Shown in pieces: positions 53,201 through 60,590 of a DNA stretch of 64,000 bases. Source of the stretch: Tetrastigma voinierianum (lineage: Eukaryota; Streptophyta; Magnoliopsida; Vitales; Vitaceae). The notes below the pieces were generated by a model that saw only the letters and a program-made list of their open reading frames with translations, had not been told where the DNA came from and did not search any database. Numbering within the stretch: position 1 is the first letter of the stretch; each line of letters starts with the position of its first letter. Position numbers and translations under genes: made by a program. Location: contig JAEQBH010007375.1 of the NCBI GenBank assembly GCA_016808115.1, positions 1 through 64,000 on the forward strand, given 5' to 3'.

Positions 53201-56200
53201 GTGAGATCCAGTACTTGATGGGTATGCTAAAAAAGGTGAGTGGCCTGCAGAGTGAATTTGTCCCTCTTAAAGTTTGATTGGGCGGTAACTCTAAAATGGA
53301 AATGTTAGTCATCACTTCATGAGTTCTTATTTATAAGTCATAGAAAAACTTTTTTCCATGAGTGATGCCACAAGTTATTTCCTTCTTGGTTGCCTGAAGT
53401 TTTTTGCCCAACTTACTTTTGACATTTGATTATTCTTTCATGTGGCACAAATTTATTGATATTGATGTTATAAGAGGCCTTGGTTCTGAATACTGTATTG
53501 GCCCTCTAGAAATTTGATATCCATTTATAAAAGAACCCAAACTGGGGCCATATTAACACTAGCATCATCTGCTCCATATTTGCAATTCAGTTTCATCAAA
53601 CAAAAAATAATGTCAGAAACAGGGGATGTCATGGGCAACACCTAGCACCCAGCCAAGTTTAAGAGCATCTACAGTAGGTTTGGTTTCTTCTATGATTTTG
53701 CCCTTCTTACATAGGCTTCTTGCTAACTTACTGGTTGTTGGCTCCAGTCACTTCTCATTTAGAAGTTCCGTTTTGTTTCCATTTTATACTAGTCATGGTA
53801 TCCTTTTATATAGTCATGCCTATTAAAAAAAAAAAAAACTAGTCATGATATCCTATTAAGTTCTTGTTTCCTATGCTTCTTTTTTTTTCATCTTTATTAT
53901 TTCATAAAATTTGAAAATCAAGATAGTTAAGGCCCAAAAGTCCATCCACGTAACAAGAATGTGCTTGTATTTGTATTTCCTTACTGCAACTTGATATTTT
54001 TTTCATGGTACATGGGGTCTGTTCCAGAAAATGATGAATAAAATTTGGCTTGCAATTTCAATGCTAAATCAACTTACCGTTGCTTTAAAATTTTAGTGAA
54101 AAAGGAATGTAGATTCCATATGAATTGGGACTGCTATGAGCACATACGTGCTGAACTCTTACTTCCAAATCTGTAATCTGGATGAATTAATTGATATCAG
54201 CAAGTTCCACAAGGCTCCCAGACAGAGACCCTTATACTGACCAACTTTTGCTTATGACAGTGCCTTCTCTTCTCTTTTCTTTTTTAATCTCTAGAGAACT
54301 TCAATTTTTTTATTTATTTCAGTTAATTTTTGAATGATGGCTAATGATGCTTAGCACCATGATTGTCAGGCTGAAGGGCCTGGCGCATTATCAGTGATAG
54401 AGCTAGAACTCCTTAAGAAAGGAAGCCAGCAAGATCTCTCAGCCACTTCAGCTGTTGTTATTGAGAAGGTACTCAACCATTTCCCTTAACATTTTCTTTT
54501 GCTGGCAGAATGCTAGGTTTCCTAACAAAATTGTCTATAAGTAGTATATTTCATGGTCTTTTGTATGACCTTGGGTGCTCGTTTCTCGTCTGTGCAGTTG
54601 AGAAGTGGGATTTTGAGTTACGGGGCATACACCAATAATGGGCTTCATGATACATAATTGGTATGTTGGAGAAATTGTCCATTGTATTAAAACAGATGCA
54701 TCCTTTGGTGGATTGGATACATGTACCATGGCATCTGCCTGATTTAATGAATTGTATGCTTGGACTAGAAAAACTGAACATTAAACCGTTCAATTCTTCA
54801 GGAATGTACTTTTGGTCTTATAACCAGAATCCATCTGGATATCACTTTTGATTATATTTTAAGATTTTGATTGTATCATCTGAGAACTGTAAAATCCACA
54901 CATGCTATCACGATCAGCCATAGGCTGGTAGGTTTCAGGTTAGCATTTTTCTTGAACATTTTTGACAGGCCTAAGTCAAATTTTGGCAGCACCATATGGT
55001 GAAGAGATCACAACCATTGATATCATCCCCAAAATATGAATAAAACTTAAGTACTTCCAGTGAGTGGCAGATCATCATCAGGAATTGGAATCTTGTTTAG
55101 TAGTTCAGTAACCTAACTAGCATGTGATTCTAATTTCTGTCCGTAACTTTAGACTTATTAAACAGCACCATGTGCACACAATTGCATGTAAATGTAGCAA
55201 CAGAAACCGATATATGTCCCTTGTCCATGCCTCAGAAACTGATCAAAAGCATGTAAAACTCATCCTCTCAGTTATGAACGTCAGGTAATGTGCTTCTATT
55301 CTCATAGTTCTCTTCAACAGTACTTGTGATATCTTCAGGGTTTTAATGATTTGTTCTTGCACCTAATAATATTGGTACTTTGTTGATAATCTTGTTCTAA
55401 AAAAATCCTAGCACATGTGAGATATTGAATCCTTGTGATGTGATGTGATGTGAATTCTTGTATAATCTTGTGACTCAATTGTCTTTTCTCAACTGCATTA
55501 TGTTCCTACTTCCATTTTCCCCATTGTTGATAGTTCGTTTTCCTGTTGAACTGTCATTGGGTTGGTGAAATTGACTCCTCCATGTTCTTTCCTTTTCAAT
55601 TAGGAGACTTAAGGCCAGCCTTTTTTTTTCTGTTCTTTTCTTCTAAATTAGGAGACTTTGAGGCCACCATTTTTTTCAGGTGGGTCCGAATTTGAAAACT
55701 CATGTCTTCTGCCAATGAATACAGCGGAAGCAATTTTAATTCTTAGAAAAGATCTGCTACAAATGGGCCCTGAACATGGCAATGAAACATGGTTGCAGTA
55801 GAGTCAATATCTGCTTCTTTAGAGATGTAACCCATTGGAAAACCGTGTTTTGATTCAGCACACCTGCAAAAATGCTCCCAGAAATATATTTATGGGTGTA
55901 TCAATATGTGTTATACCGATAAATGTGATTATGTATTTACAAAAGAAGATGAAAATTCTACTCTTAGGCATAGATGAAAGGCCAAGGATATGAACATATG
56001 CATAGAATTTTATTTGAGGAGTCCAGTGGATTCCCTTTCCCTTTCAATGATTCAAAGATTATATTATAAAGGAAATACCGATCCCTATCACAAGTATGAA
56101 TCATCTTTGTAAACTGTACCGAGACGATTTTTCTGGGCGCTGACATTTATTTTCGAAAGCGACTATGTTAATGTGACATGCATGTATTTGAATAATAAAA

Positions 56201-56843
56201 AAAGTTAGCCAGTCACCTTATTTTTGCATTGTTCTCATATTTAAATTCTATTAGCGCCTGCATTCTGCTATTGAAATTGACTGCATTTTGATGAATCATA
56301 TAGTTTGCGTTTGGGCGCCATGAAAATGAACCTGTTCTTGCTTGTTCCTAAAACTGCATAAGCATGTTAAATCAAATCAGGTAGCCTCTGAAACTAACTC
56401 ATTCCAAAAACAAAGGGAAACAAGTCCTCTGATCACCGTGGTAGAAACAGTAGGAAAAGACATAACCCTTACGAAAAACTAAACTCCAGAATTAAGATGA
56501 CCTCCAAACAGGGTCATGATTAGATTCATCAACCTTAGTGACTATTCATCAGGAAGAGACACATATTACTTAACAGGAGGAACAGGAGATCCCTACAGTC
56601 AGCTATTTTGGCTGTGCTCTTTTGTAATTTATTGTACTCATTGGCAGAAGTCAAAGGAAAGGTTTTGTCATGACTCATGACTGACGATGATGTGAGAAAG
56701 ATCATGTTTTATATTGAATTTGACTAAATGAAGTTATTATATTAGATAAAACAAATCATGATTTTGCTTAGCCTCAAATCTTCATGCAGGTTACAGCTAA
56801 GTCACAGGGTTTGGAGGATATCGATCTGGTGAAAGAAAAGTAG
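20239..56843 (+). CDS. NNF1: NNF1/PMF1-like kinetochore protein, 8 exons over 36.6 kb
   Basis: NNF1 is a coiled-coil subunit of the MIS12 complex, which links centromeric chromatin to the NDC80 microtubule-binding complex. Exons read in order: 1) 20239-20359, 2) 20477-20541, 3) 29189-29214, 4) 30821-30853 (DEFESLCLETQ), 5) 31319 to about 31388 (GTI, then DTIEQL and EEQ), 6) 53154-53235 (NPEGDVEQDM..EIQYLMGMLKK), 7) 54370-54468 (AEGPGALSVIELELLKKGSQ..), 8) 56790-56843 (VTAKSQGLEDIDLVKEK, stop TAG). Exons 4, 6, 7 and 8 are clean with GT..AG borders. The order and spacing of the F..AF..F..AEQ, LHxNIEDEFES and IEQLVEEQ-like blocks match the Nnf1 domain, and about 185 residues fits the family. Oddities: exon 1 changes frame in a G run after MEKSS (in-frame alternative ATG at 20297); exon 2 is shifted and followed by AT instead of GT; exon 3 lacks one base and a clear AG acceptor; exon 5 has several indels. 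These are sequencing errors or decay. Family recalled from memory, not searched. Confidence 0.7.
20710..21125 (+). repeat. CGATATAT-rich repeat, copy 2
   Basis: A direct copy of the 19385-19800 repeat. It shares GGATGAAAATATC, CCGATATATCGTGGAAATAT, GCGTTAGTTTAATTTCCGAT, GGAGATATATTTAAATGAC and GGTTATGGATTGATCGCG in the same order. It lies in intron 2 of the NNF1-like gene, so the two copies bracket exons 1 and 2. Confidence 0.85.
21185..21475 (+). repeat. Short direct repeats, possible miniature LTR element
   Basis: GGCTTTCTTATTGAGCTTGG..ATCTATCA (about 21200) recurs as GAGCTCTCTTATTGGGCTTGG..ACCTATCA (about 21443), with TTGGTGCCTGAGAG between them. This could be a TRIM-like element, but no termini or target duplication are clear. 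Confidence 0.35.
21632..24124 (+). mobile_element. Copia element E (2.5 kb, internally deleted), target duplication TATGG
   Basis: The 5' LTR is 21632-21928 (TGTTACC..GACA). A 2-base spacer and the primer site TGGTATCGGAGA (21931) follow. The 3' LTR is about 23918-24124 and lacks its first ~100 bases. The host repeat TATGG flanks both ends (21627-21631 and 24125-24129). Both LTRs carry tandem TACCATGTATAGATGCTAAAG units. Most of pol is missing, so the element cannot move on its own. It sits in intron 2 of the NNF1-like gene. Confidence 0.88.
22300..23917 (+). pseudogene. Copia gag-protease-integrase remnant of element E
   Basis: Near 23290 the plus strand reads PWYFDSGASNHMTN, the copia aspartic protease D-S-G-A motif. 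Near 23678 KMWHRRLGHQ is the pre-integrase H..H zinc-finger block. Near 23860 VHSDVWG-like residues start the integrase core. The reading then stops abruptly at the 3' LTR. Gag-like but frame-broken sequence lies at 22300-23040. There is no reverse transcriptase or RNase H. Confidence 0.75.
24130..25270. other. Intron 2 sequence, no recognisable feature
   Basis: Only short broken frames occur. A T-rich run at 24790-24812 and a few A/T stretches are present. No domain or element terminus is supported. Confidence 0.4.
25271..25790 (+). mobile_element. Del/Tekay-type gypsy LTR start with ACGACGTCGTTTTGG motifs
   Basis: TGTAACACCC at 25271 is the usual 5' terminus of plant Del/Tekay LTRs. A perfect 24-base palindrome at 25559-25582 (half-site GGCCAAAACGAC) is followed by decayed copies at about 25592, 25654, 25718 and 25759. 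Repeated motifs of this kind occur in plant gypsy LTRs. The 3' end was not found. Confidence 0.5.
26500..27370 (-). pseudogene. Ty3/gypsy gag remnant
   Basis: Minus-strand reading gives FHIHNTSRDIETPNGLDCMEG, then a W..W block, then KFFVAAKQSRSIAEYIREF and ATQIKGLTDEL..LFLNGLHEDIRVQ. This is the gypsy gag core order (ERYF..; C/A-M-E-G-x-A-L-x-W; S-V-x-E-Y-R-x-F; F-I-x-G-L-x-x-x-I-R). Several stops and frame changes break it. Confidence 0.7.
26500..28626 (-). mobile_element. Chromovirus-like gypsy element: 5' LTR start and gag, minus strand
   Basis: On the minus strand an LTR begins TGACACCCCAAACCCAAG at 28626, a common start for plant Del-type LTRs, and runs leftward into gag (about 27370-26500). 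The LTR/leader border and primer site could not be placed. No protease or polymerase follows, so the element is a fragment. It lies in intron 2 of the NNF1-like gene. Confidence 0.5.
29215..31318 (+). other. Introns 3 and 4 of the NNF1-like gene
   Basis: A T-rich intron of about 1.6 kb, the 33-base exon 4 at 30821-30853, and an intron of about 465 bases. Nothing else is recognisable; the T-rich plus-strand composition fits plant introns. Confidence 0.55.
32170..36336 (+). mobile_element. Copia element D (4.2 kb), target duplication AAGCG
   Basis: The 5' LTR is 32170-32342 and the 3' LTR 36162-36336, both TGTTATAAC..CA and sharing most of their sequence. AAGCG flanks both sides (32165-32169 and 36337-36341). 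A degenerate primer site TGGTGCTCGGGC starts at 32345, and a short purine tract (TTGAGGGAG) precedes the 3' LTR. The interior is frame-broken throughout. Confidence 0.92.
33120..36090 (+). pseudogene. Copia pol remnant of element D
   Basis: In order: FIDSGATYHM (protease, about 33137); ELVHYDVWG (integrase core start, 33634); KARLVAKGYAQTYDVDYFDTF (reverse transcriptase, about 34829); RKYVLDPIMQ (about 35374); YRRLVGKLNYLTVTHPDI (RNase H junction, about 35500). Stops and frameshifts are frequent, and the YVDD block is not readable. It is inactive. Confidence 0.8.
37077..37615 (+). mobile_element. Tandem TRIM-like array: LTR-interior-LTR-interior-LTR
   Basis: Three short LTR-like units carry ATTCATATTAA(A/G)C: about 37077-37154, 37291-37405 and from 37540. 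The second and third begin TGTT straight after purine tracts (GTGAGGAGGG, GTGAGGGAGGG). The first and second are followed by primer-site-like TGGTATTAAAAGCGG (37155) and TGATATCGGAGC (37406). The interiors are only 130-140 bases and non-coding. GTCCATAATGGACTC in the second interior also occurs in the related copy at 50.5 kb. Confidence 0.65.
37961..38640 (-). pseudogene. RNase H and pol C-terminal remnant of copia A
   Basis: The minus strand reads HVAMATSGNCGDKLVEIL and MKLYSDNSSHKVLH (RNase H; normally A-M-A..E-L-x-W and L-x-C-D-N), then MIDIYAPN (the usual copia C-terminal D-I-Y-A-P) next to the purine tract and 3' LTR. It is heavily decayed. Confidence 0.65.
38640..40100. other. Repeat-derived insertion in copia A, with a CTCGAG/GCTCGA-rich stretch
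   Basis: At 38740-38990 the words GAGTTCGAG, GAGCTCG, GGCTCGAACTCGAG recur. From 39630 to 40010 a minus-strand frame reads DPKGHSDNNAAGRFLKYIQA, which I do not recognise. No boundaries could be supported. Confidence 0.35.
40100..42715 (+). mobile_element. Gypsy LTR-like insertion in copia A
   Basis: It shares sequence with the remnant at 3.9-5.3 kb (TAGGAGTTG..TTCAGATTCTTATCAT near 41210-41320) and with 16.2-16.7 kb (GGCCTTGTTTGGC, 42468; TTTGGGTCCTCATTTTAC, 42600). It includes a tandem GTACCGGTACT array. It has no coding domain and looks like a solo or truncated LTR. Ends are approximate. Confidence 0.45.
41815..42095 (+). repeat. Tandem array of TTTGAGTACCGGTACTCA units
   Basis: About five units of roughly 40-60 bases contain CTTTGAGTACCGGTACT(C/T)A, often followed by CAT(CC)CTTTGGAC..AAAC. 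Each core is itself a palindrome (GAGTACCGGTACTC). Later units are degraded (GTATCGGTACTCAG). It lies inside the gypsy LTR-like insertion. Confidence 0.8.
42716..42798 (-). pseudogene. Reverse transcriptase remnant of copia A, continuation past element B
   Basis: Starting at the duplicated target (minus CTTAG), the minus strand carries a decayed counterpart of the copia block that follows FLG (S-K-K-G-I-V then a K-Y-like stretch). It therefore continues the RT segment that stops at 49073, which fixes B as a later insertion into A. Confidence 0.55.
44032..47480 (+). pseudogene. Copia gag-pol remnant of element C
   Basis: In order: VLHVPQLSTNLVSIQKLTQD (post-protease, 44206); WGKLDPRALKCVFVGYSS (integrase C-terminal, 45140); WRLAMEAEMDALQKNETWEL and KARLVAKGYAQTYGVDY (RT, 45791 and 45938); LHGELEEEIYMSIP (46309); ALYGLKQSP (46401); YVDDIIVT (RT catalytic, 46540); FEIKDLGKLKYFLGIEVA (46617); TDADFAG and VAWSSVEAEFRAMA (RNase H, 47028 and 47140). 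Several stops and a solo LTR at 46097 interrupt it. This is the best-preserved pol in the window. Confidence 0.88.
46097..46303 (+). mobile_element. Solo LTR inserted in the RT of copia C
   Basis: The RT reading CAACAATATCG..AATGCTTT is broken by TGTTGAGAATCATAGG.. and resumes at CTTCATGGTGAGTTAGAAG. The 207-base insert runs TGTTGAG..CTTCACA, has a TATA box (ATATATAAGTAGG) and is flanked by CCCTT (46092-46096) and TCCTT (46304-46308), an imperfect 5-base duplication. No interior remains, so it is a solo LTR of a fifth copia-like family. Confidence 0.82.
47667..48206 (-). pseudogene. Protease and pre-integrase remnant of copia B
   Basis: The minus strand reads ATEHMTGNSSLFTTF (protease, D/S-G-A-T-E-H-M-T region with the Asp altered), VTLADRSTSCVLGS and SITLTFVLSLPEF, followed by a broken pre-integrase part. 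Everything downstream in pol is absent except the last residues at 43060-42980 (FGDIFTKVL; INIYAPT). Confidence 0.75.
49073..49656 (-). pseudogene. Reverse transcriptase remnant of copia A, 5' part
   Basis: The minus strand reads GSLERYKARLVAKGFTQTYG (49640-49580), IDYLETFAP, and further on EIKDLGSLRYFLG, which ends exactly at the insertion site of element B. The continuation lies on the far side at 42798 and below. Confidence 0.85.
50405..50680 (-). mobile_element. TRIM-like element inserted in copia A, minus strand
   Basis: On the minus strand: LTR-like ATTCATATTAAATCAACC..GAGTCATCA, then GGTATTAGAG (primer-site-like, about 50612), a short interior with GGGAGTCCATAATGGACTC, then a second ATTCATATTAAATTC..GAGTCATCA. 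It shares the ATTCATATTAA and GTCCATAATGGACTC words with the array at 37.1-37.6 kb, so it is the same family. Confidence 0.6.
51022..51923 (-). pseudogene. Protease and integrase remnant of copia A
   Basis: Minus-strand readings: SWIIDSGATDHI (protease active site, about 51860); LQDVLHVPNLSCNLLSI (51710-51660); then integrase core VIHSDIWGPCR.., FVTFIDDHTRLSWVYLM and RSDNDREYF, giving two catalytic Asp positions and the Glu region. A frame break separates protease from integrase. Upstream, FTKEQLELL (about 51985) is the end of gag. Confidence 0.85.
53236..56789 (+). other. Introns 6 and 7 of the NNF1-like gene
   Basis: Intron 6 (53236-54369) and intron 7 (54469-56789) have GTGAGT/GTACTC donors and GTCAG/TGCAG acceptors. 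They are T-rich on the plus strand and contain no recognisable element. Confidence 0.65.
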
Positions 56844-57750
56844 GAGAAAAGACAAAAGCATAATTGTGATGTGAATACGGTACATACTTTGGGTGTTTAG
56901 AATTCAAAATTGTTAAAATAAACAAAAGAGCCAAAACTTCTCTAGCACAGCTGTATCCTGCTGGGATTCAATTCTAGTAATAGACTGAAACAAAAAATAA
57001 TAATTATAAATTGAAAGCAAAGTCAAGAGTAAAATTTGGGTTTCCTGAAATTGACATGTGTTTAGATTTGATTCCTAGTCTTATTATTCTTTTGAGGTAG
57101 AGATGAGCACATGATATCACAACTATGTGTTCTTTGCTTGCAGGTAGTTACAGATTTTGATCTTGTTTATGCTTCACTGATTTAGGGATTTGGTTCATCA
57201 CTCTAATATAGATTAGGCATAAACGTACAGAACAGAAGAAAATATGAAACACATAAAAGAACATTCATGATGTGATTATGCATAATCAAAATTCCAATGA
57301 TCAAATTTACATTTATTTTGCCTTACGGCGACTTATAATTTTAAGTAATAACAAAGAAAAAAGAAGAAAAAAAAACCATGGTGGGAGTGGAATTATCCCA
57401 CCTAAATACATTTATCACATCCCTGAGACTAAATTCCAGGAAAAATTGAACTCGATTCAGCTTGCAATCTTTCTGGTTGTTGTTCCCTTCAAAATTTTAG
57501 TTGTGGTATAAGGAGGAGGACTGACTCGTGGCTATGCTGTACAGTTATTTTTTTGGTTTCCCTTTTTTGAGTATTTAGCATCAAAATTTCTTGATGTGAG
57601 TGTCTGTAGATTGGCTGGGAGAAAAGGGAGATCTCTATTGATGATACTGTTACTTTTGTTTCTTGTTTGAAACTTTGGATTAGAGTAAGGGAGTGAAGCA
57701 GTGAGTAGATTTTGGCAGAGATTTTGTTCTCTCCATGGCTATGGCTATGG
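56844..57750. other. Intergenic region between convergent genes
   Basis: About 0.9 kb separates the NNF1-like stop (56843) from the CYP707A-like stop (57751); both 3' UTRs must lie here. An AATAAA-like hexamer at 56917 could serve the plus-strand gene. No gene is seen. Confidence 0.6.
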
Positions 57751-59680
57751 CTATGGCTTGAGGGAGATTGTGATGGGCAAACCATTCTGGGGAAGAGCAA
57801 AAGGGCCATACTGAATACCATTCTGTGTGCCCACCATAGACCACCTGCAAATCCCAGAAACAAAGAAATACTAATGTCAGCTTTTTTGATTTTCTTTTCT
57901 AAGGAACTTCTATTTTAGGAACAAATCCACAGCCCTTTTACCCACAACCCAAAAACACAAAACCAAAAGAAAGTTGTTATTAGGTATTACTACTACCATA
58001 CCTGTACTTTGTAGTCAGATGATGTAGAAGCACCAAAATCTCTAGTTTGGCCAACTCATTCCCAGGGCATGAGTGGACCCCATTTCCAAATGGCATAAAT
58101 GTATTGGGCTTTGGAGCAACCTGTCCAATTATTGACCCCAAATATATTAGATTGGGTGCTGAAAAAACCATTATTAAAATATTATCACACAATCATATTC
58201 TTTTTGTCTCTTTATTCACCTCAAATCTTGAGGGATCAAACTTCTCTGGCTCTGGATATATTTCTGGACTGTGGTGAATGTTTCTGAAAAGTGGTAAAAC
58301 CTTCCACCCTTTTGGAATCAGATAATCTGAAAGAATAGAGAGGGTGGGTTATTAAAAAAGAAAATACGAAAATAAATAAAATAGAAAAAATTCTCCAAGG
58401 TAACTAACTGCCTACCTTCAGAATTCAGCATCTTCAACAGCCTCTCTAAAAGGTGAAAGATAAAGTGAAGCAATTCTAAGTGTCTCTTGAATCACCCTTG
58501 AGTTATTGGCATCTTCTTGGCATCTTCCCAAGTCAGGGACTTCTCTTCACCACATTTGTCTTCTTTTCACTCCCTCCTTATGGACTCTTGCTCTTCCTGC
58601 AAGTTCACAAGCACACACTTCTAAGTATATCTTTTTATTTTTTTATTTTTTTTATCATCTTTTCTGCTCATTCTTATCCAACTCTCCAACTGTTTCTGCA
58701 ATCTGAATTCAGATTCTGTTATGGGGTGTGAGATTCGAATTTCTTACCGTGACAGCTTGCAGAACACTTGGGTTTTCGCCCAGGTACTTGAGGATCCATG
58801 TCAAGACACTGGCAGTAGTATCTCGGGCAGCGAAGATGACGCCGATGATGTTGTCTGCAATTTGTTCATCTGTTAGCCCTTCTTTGTCTCCCATGAAAGA
58901 TCCCAACAAGTCATTGTGATCACCCTTTGCCTACTCCTTGTTGAAGTTTTAGCCAAGATCTGAGCCAGCTCCTTTCTTGCTTTCATTGATTTGTTGAAGA
59001 GTGTTCCGGGAATGTTTATGGGCATTGGGTGTACCCCTTCTCAAGAATGTAGTAGCATCTCTTGAGATCCTCTCTGTGGGTACATCATCTTCTGTGAATA
59101 AATGGACAGCAGTGCAGCGTTAAGTAATATTCTTTATGATGATGTTTCCTTCAATGAAGACTTCATCAGATTCACAAATTTCTCCGATTCTCTTGCATGA
59201 TAATTCAGAATTTCTGATGCCCCATCAGAACTATCAGAGCGAAACAGAGGACGAGAAAACAGAGGAGCTCAGTTTTGCTCTGTTTTAATTGGAAAATGAA
59301 GAAAAGTGAAACTGCTTACCGTCTTCATTTCTTGGAAAGTATTGATGGACCGGCCTTCCCAGGACTGCAGAGTCTGGGTGGCGATGGACTCGATGTCGGA
59401 GACGATGCTTTTAATGGCTCCGGGCATGAAGGCTCGGAGAACAAACTCTCAACTTGGCATGAAGTAGCGAAATTACCCTGGTGAAAGAAAATTGCTTGTT
59501 TCCCCAACATCCTCTCTTTGCTAGCCGGGAATGTAGGCTTGAAGAGATGAGCCTTTGTGACCAACACCAGCTTTGCAGCTTCAGGACTTGAAATCATCAC
59601 ACATGGGCACCCCAATATGTGGGTTTTGAATATGCTTCCATACCTGTGAAAGTGAAAGAAAAGCAAGCCCTTAGTTAGCA

Positions 59681-59731
<51 letters not shown>

Positions 59732-60007
59732 TGGAAAGTTGAAACAAACATATCATAGAGAAGAATAGAGAGAGAGAGCAAAGTACAGAGATTGGTATTA
59801 ACCTCTTTAGCTTGTTGGCAAAGAAGACATTGGGGTTCTGAGAATAAAGCTGAAAGGTTTTCTCTCCTATGTAAAGACCAGCAGAGGCCCAGGTGGGAGA
59901 GGGAGTTTCCAGGCAGTGGAAACAGAGAAGAAGAAGAGGTTACGGAGGAAGTGGATAAGTAAAAGAAACAGAGCAATGGAGAAGGCTATGGTGGTGAAGG
60001 AGTCCAT
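57751..60007 (-). CDS. CYP707A: CYP707A-type abscisic acid 8'-hydroxylase (cytochrome P450), 7 exons
   Basis: CYP707A enzymes hydroxylate abscisic acid at C-8', the main step of ABA breakdown, at the ER membrane. Exons on the minus strand: 1) 60007-59803, 2) 59643-59320, 3) about 59131-58748, 4) 58596-58416, 5) 58326-58220, 6) 58120-58002, 7) 57844-57751 (stop TAG). Exon 1 gives a hydrophobic N-terminal anchor and a proline hinge (LPLPPG), then GEKTFQLYSQNPNVFFANKL. Exon 2 has YGSIFKTHILGCPCVMIS. Exon 3 holds the I-helix oxygen-binding motif AARDTTAS. Exon 5 has the PERF-region EKFDPSRFE. Exon 6 has the haem loop PFGNGVHSCPGN with its cysteine ligand. Exon 7 ends QNGLPITISLKP. All these blocks are typical of CYP707A. 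Frame breaks occur in exon 1 just after PPG, in exon 2 after FFHQG, in exon 3 (start and before MPINIPGTL) and several times in exon 4; exons 5-7 are clean. All exon borders except the exon 3 acceptor are clear GT..AG. The subfamily member cannot be assigned. Confidence 0.88.
59684..59729. repeat. (TA)n microsatellite in intron 1 of the CYP707A-like gene
   Basis: An uninterrupted run of about 23 TA units lies in the intron between P450 exons 1 and 2, about 40 bases upstream of the exon 2 acceptor on the minus strand. Such runs are usually length-variable. Confidence 0.95.
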
Positions 60008-60120
60008 TACAAGCAGTATAAGTTTGAATAGTTGATGATGGGTGGAGGAGTTGAGAGAGAGAGAGAGTCAAAGAAAGAGAGCTGGGATGGGTGTGTGGAG
60101 TGGAGAAGTAAAGGAAGGGT

Positions 60121-60127
60121 ATTTATA
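60121..60127 (-). promoter_or_regulatory. TATA box of the CYP707A-like gene
   Basis: On the minus strand the sequence reads ACTATAAATACCC, a good plant TATA box, about 115 bases upstream of the ATG at 60007. This would put transcription start near 60090 and give a 5' leader of about 80 bases that includes a GA repeat (60053-60065). No transcript evidence is available here. Confidence 0.6.
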
Positions 60128-60236
60128 GTAAGAGAGGAGGAAGATGAGGGGGATGGGGGGCAATGAAATATCAGAAAATACAGCTAGAGTCACAAATGCA
60201 GATCTCATACAGCTCATGAATGTGGTATTGAGAGAG

Positions 60237-60239
<3 letters not shown>

Positions 60240-60270
<31 letters not shown>
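60240..60270. repeat. (TG)n microsatellite upstream of the CYP707A-like gene
   Basis: About 15 TG units follow a short GA run, roughly 120 bases upstream of the P450 TATA box. The next 300 bases (60330-60590) are strongly pyrimidine-rich and show no gene. Confidence 0.95.
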
Positions 60271-60272
<2 letters not shown>

Positions 60273-60590
60273 TTGGGGTTGCATAAGAGGCGTGGGTTGT
60301 TGGCTGCGCTACTACTCACAAGTAGAATACCTCTTTACCACCCACACAAGGTGCACTTATCTTCTTCCCTCATCCCGTACTCTCCGGATAACTCACCGCA
60401 CCACAGATTATTTATACATATCTTTCTCACAGCCACTCCAAGTACCCACACTTTACCTTCCTCTCTCTCTCCTCTTCTTCTCGCCTTATTTATACCTACT
60501 TCTGTTTCTCCAACCTTGGCCTCATCGTTATTGTTATTTTTCATCTCAGGCCTGAGTTTAGGAATTAATCTTTTCCTTTTCTGACTTTAA

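Noticed and set aside
59275..59484. A 69-residue plus-strand frame
   Set aside because: It is the antisense shadow of P450 exon 2.
60144..60584. A 146-residue plus-strand frame upstream of the P450 gene
   Set aside because: It runs through the TG microsatellite and a pyrimidine-rich stretch, antisense to the P450 promoter; low complexity, no domain.
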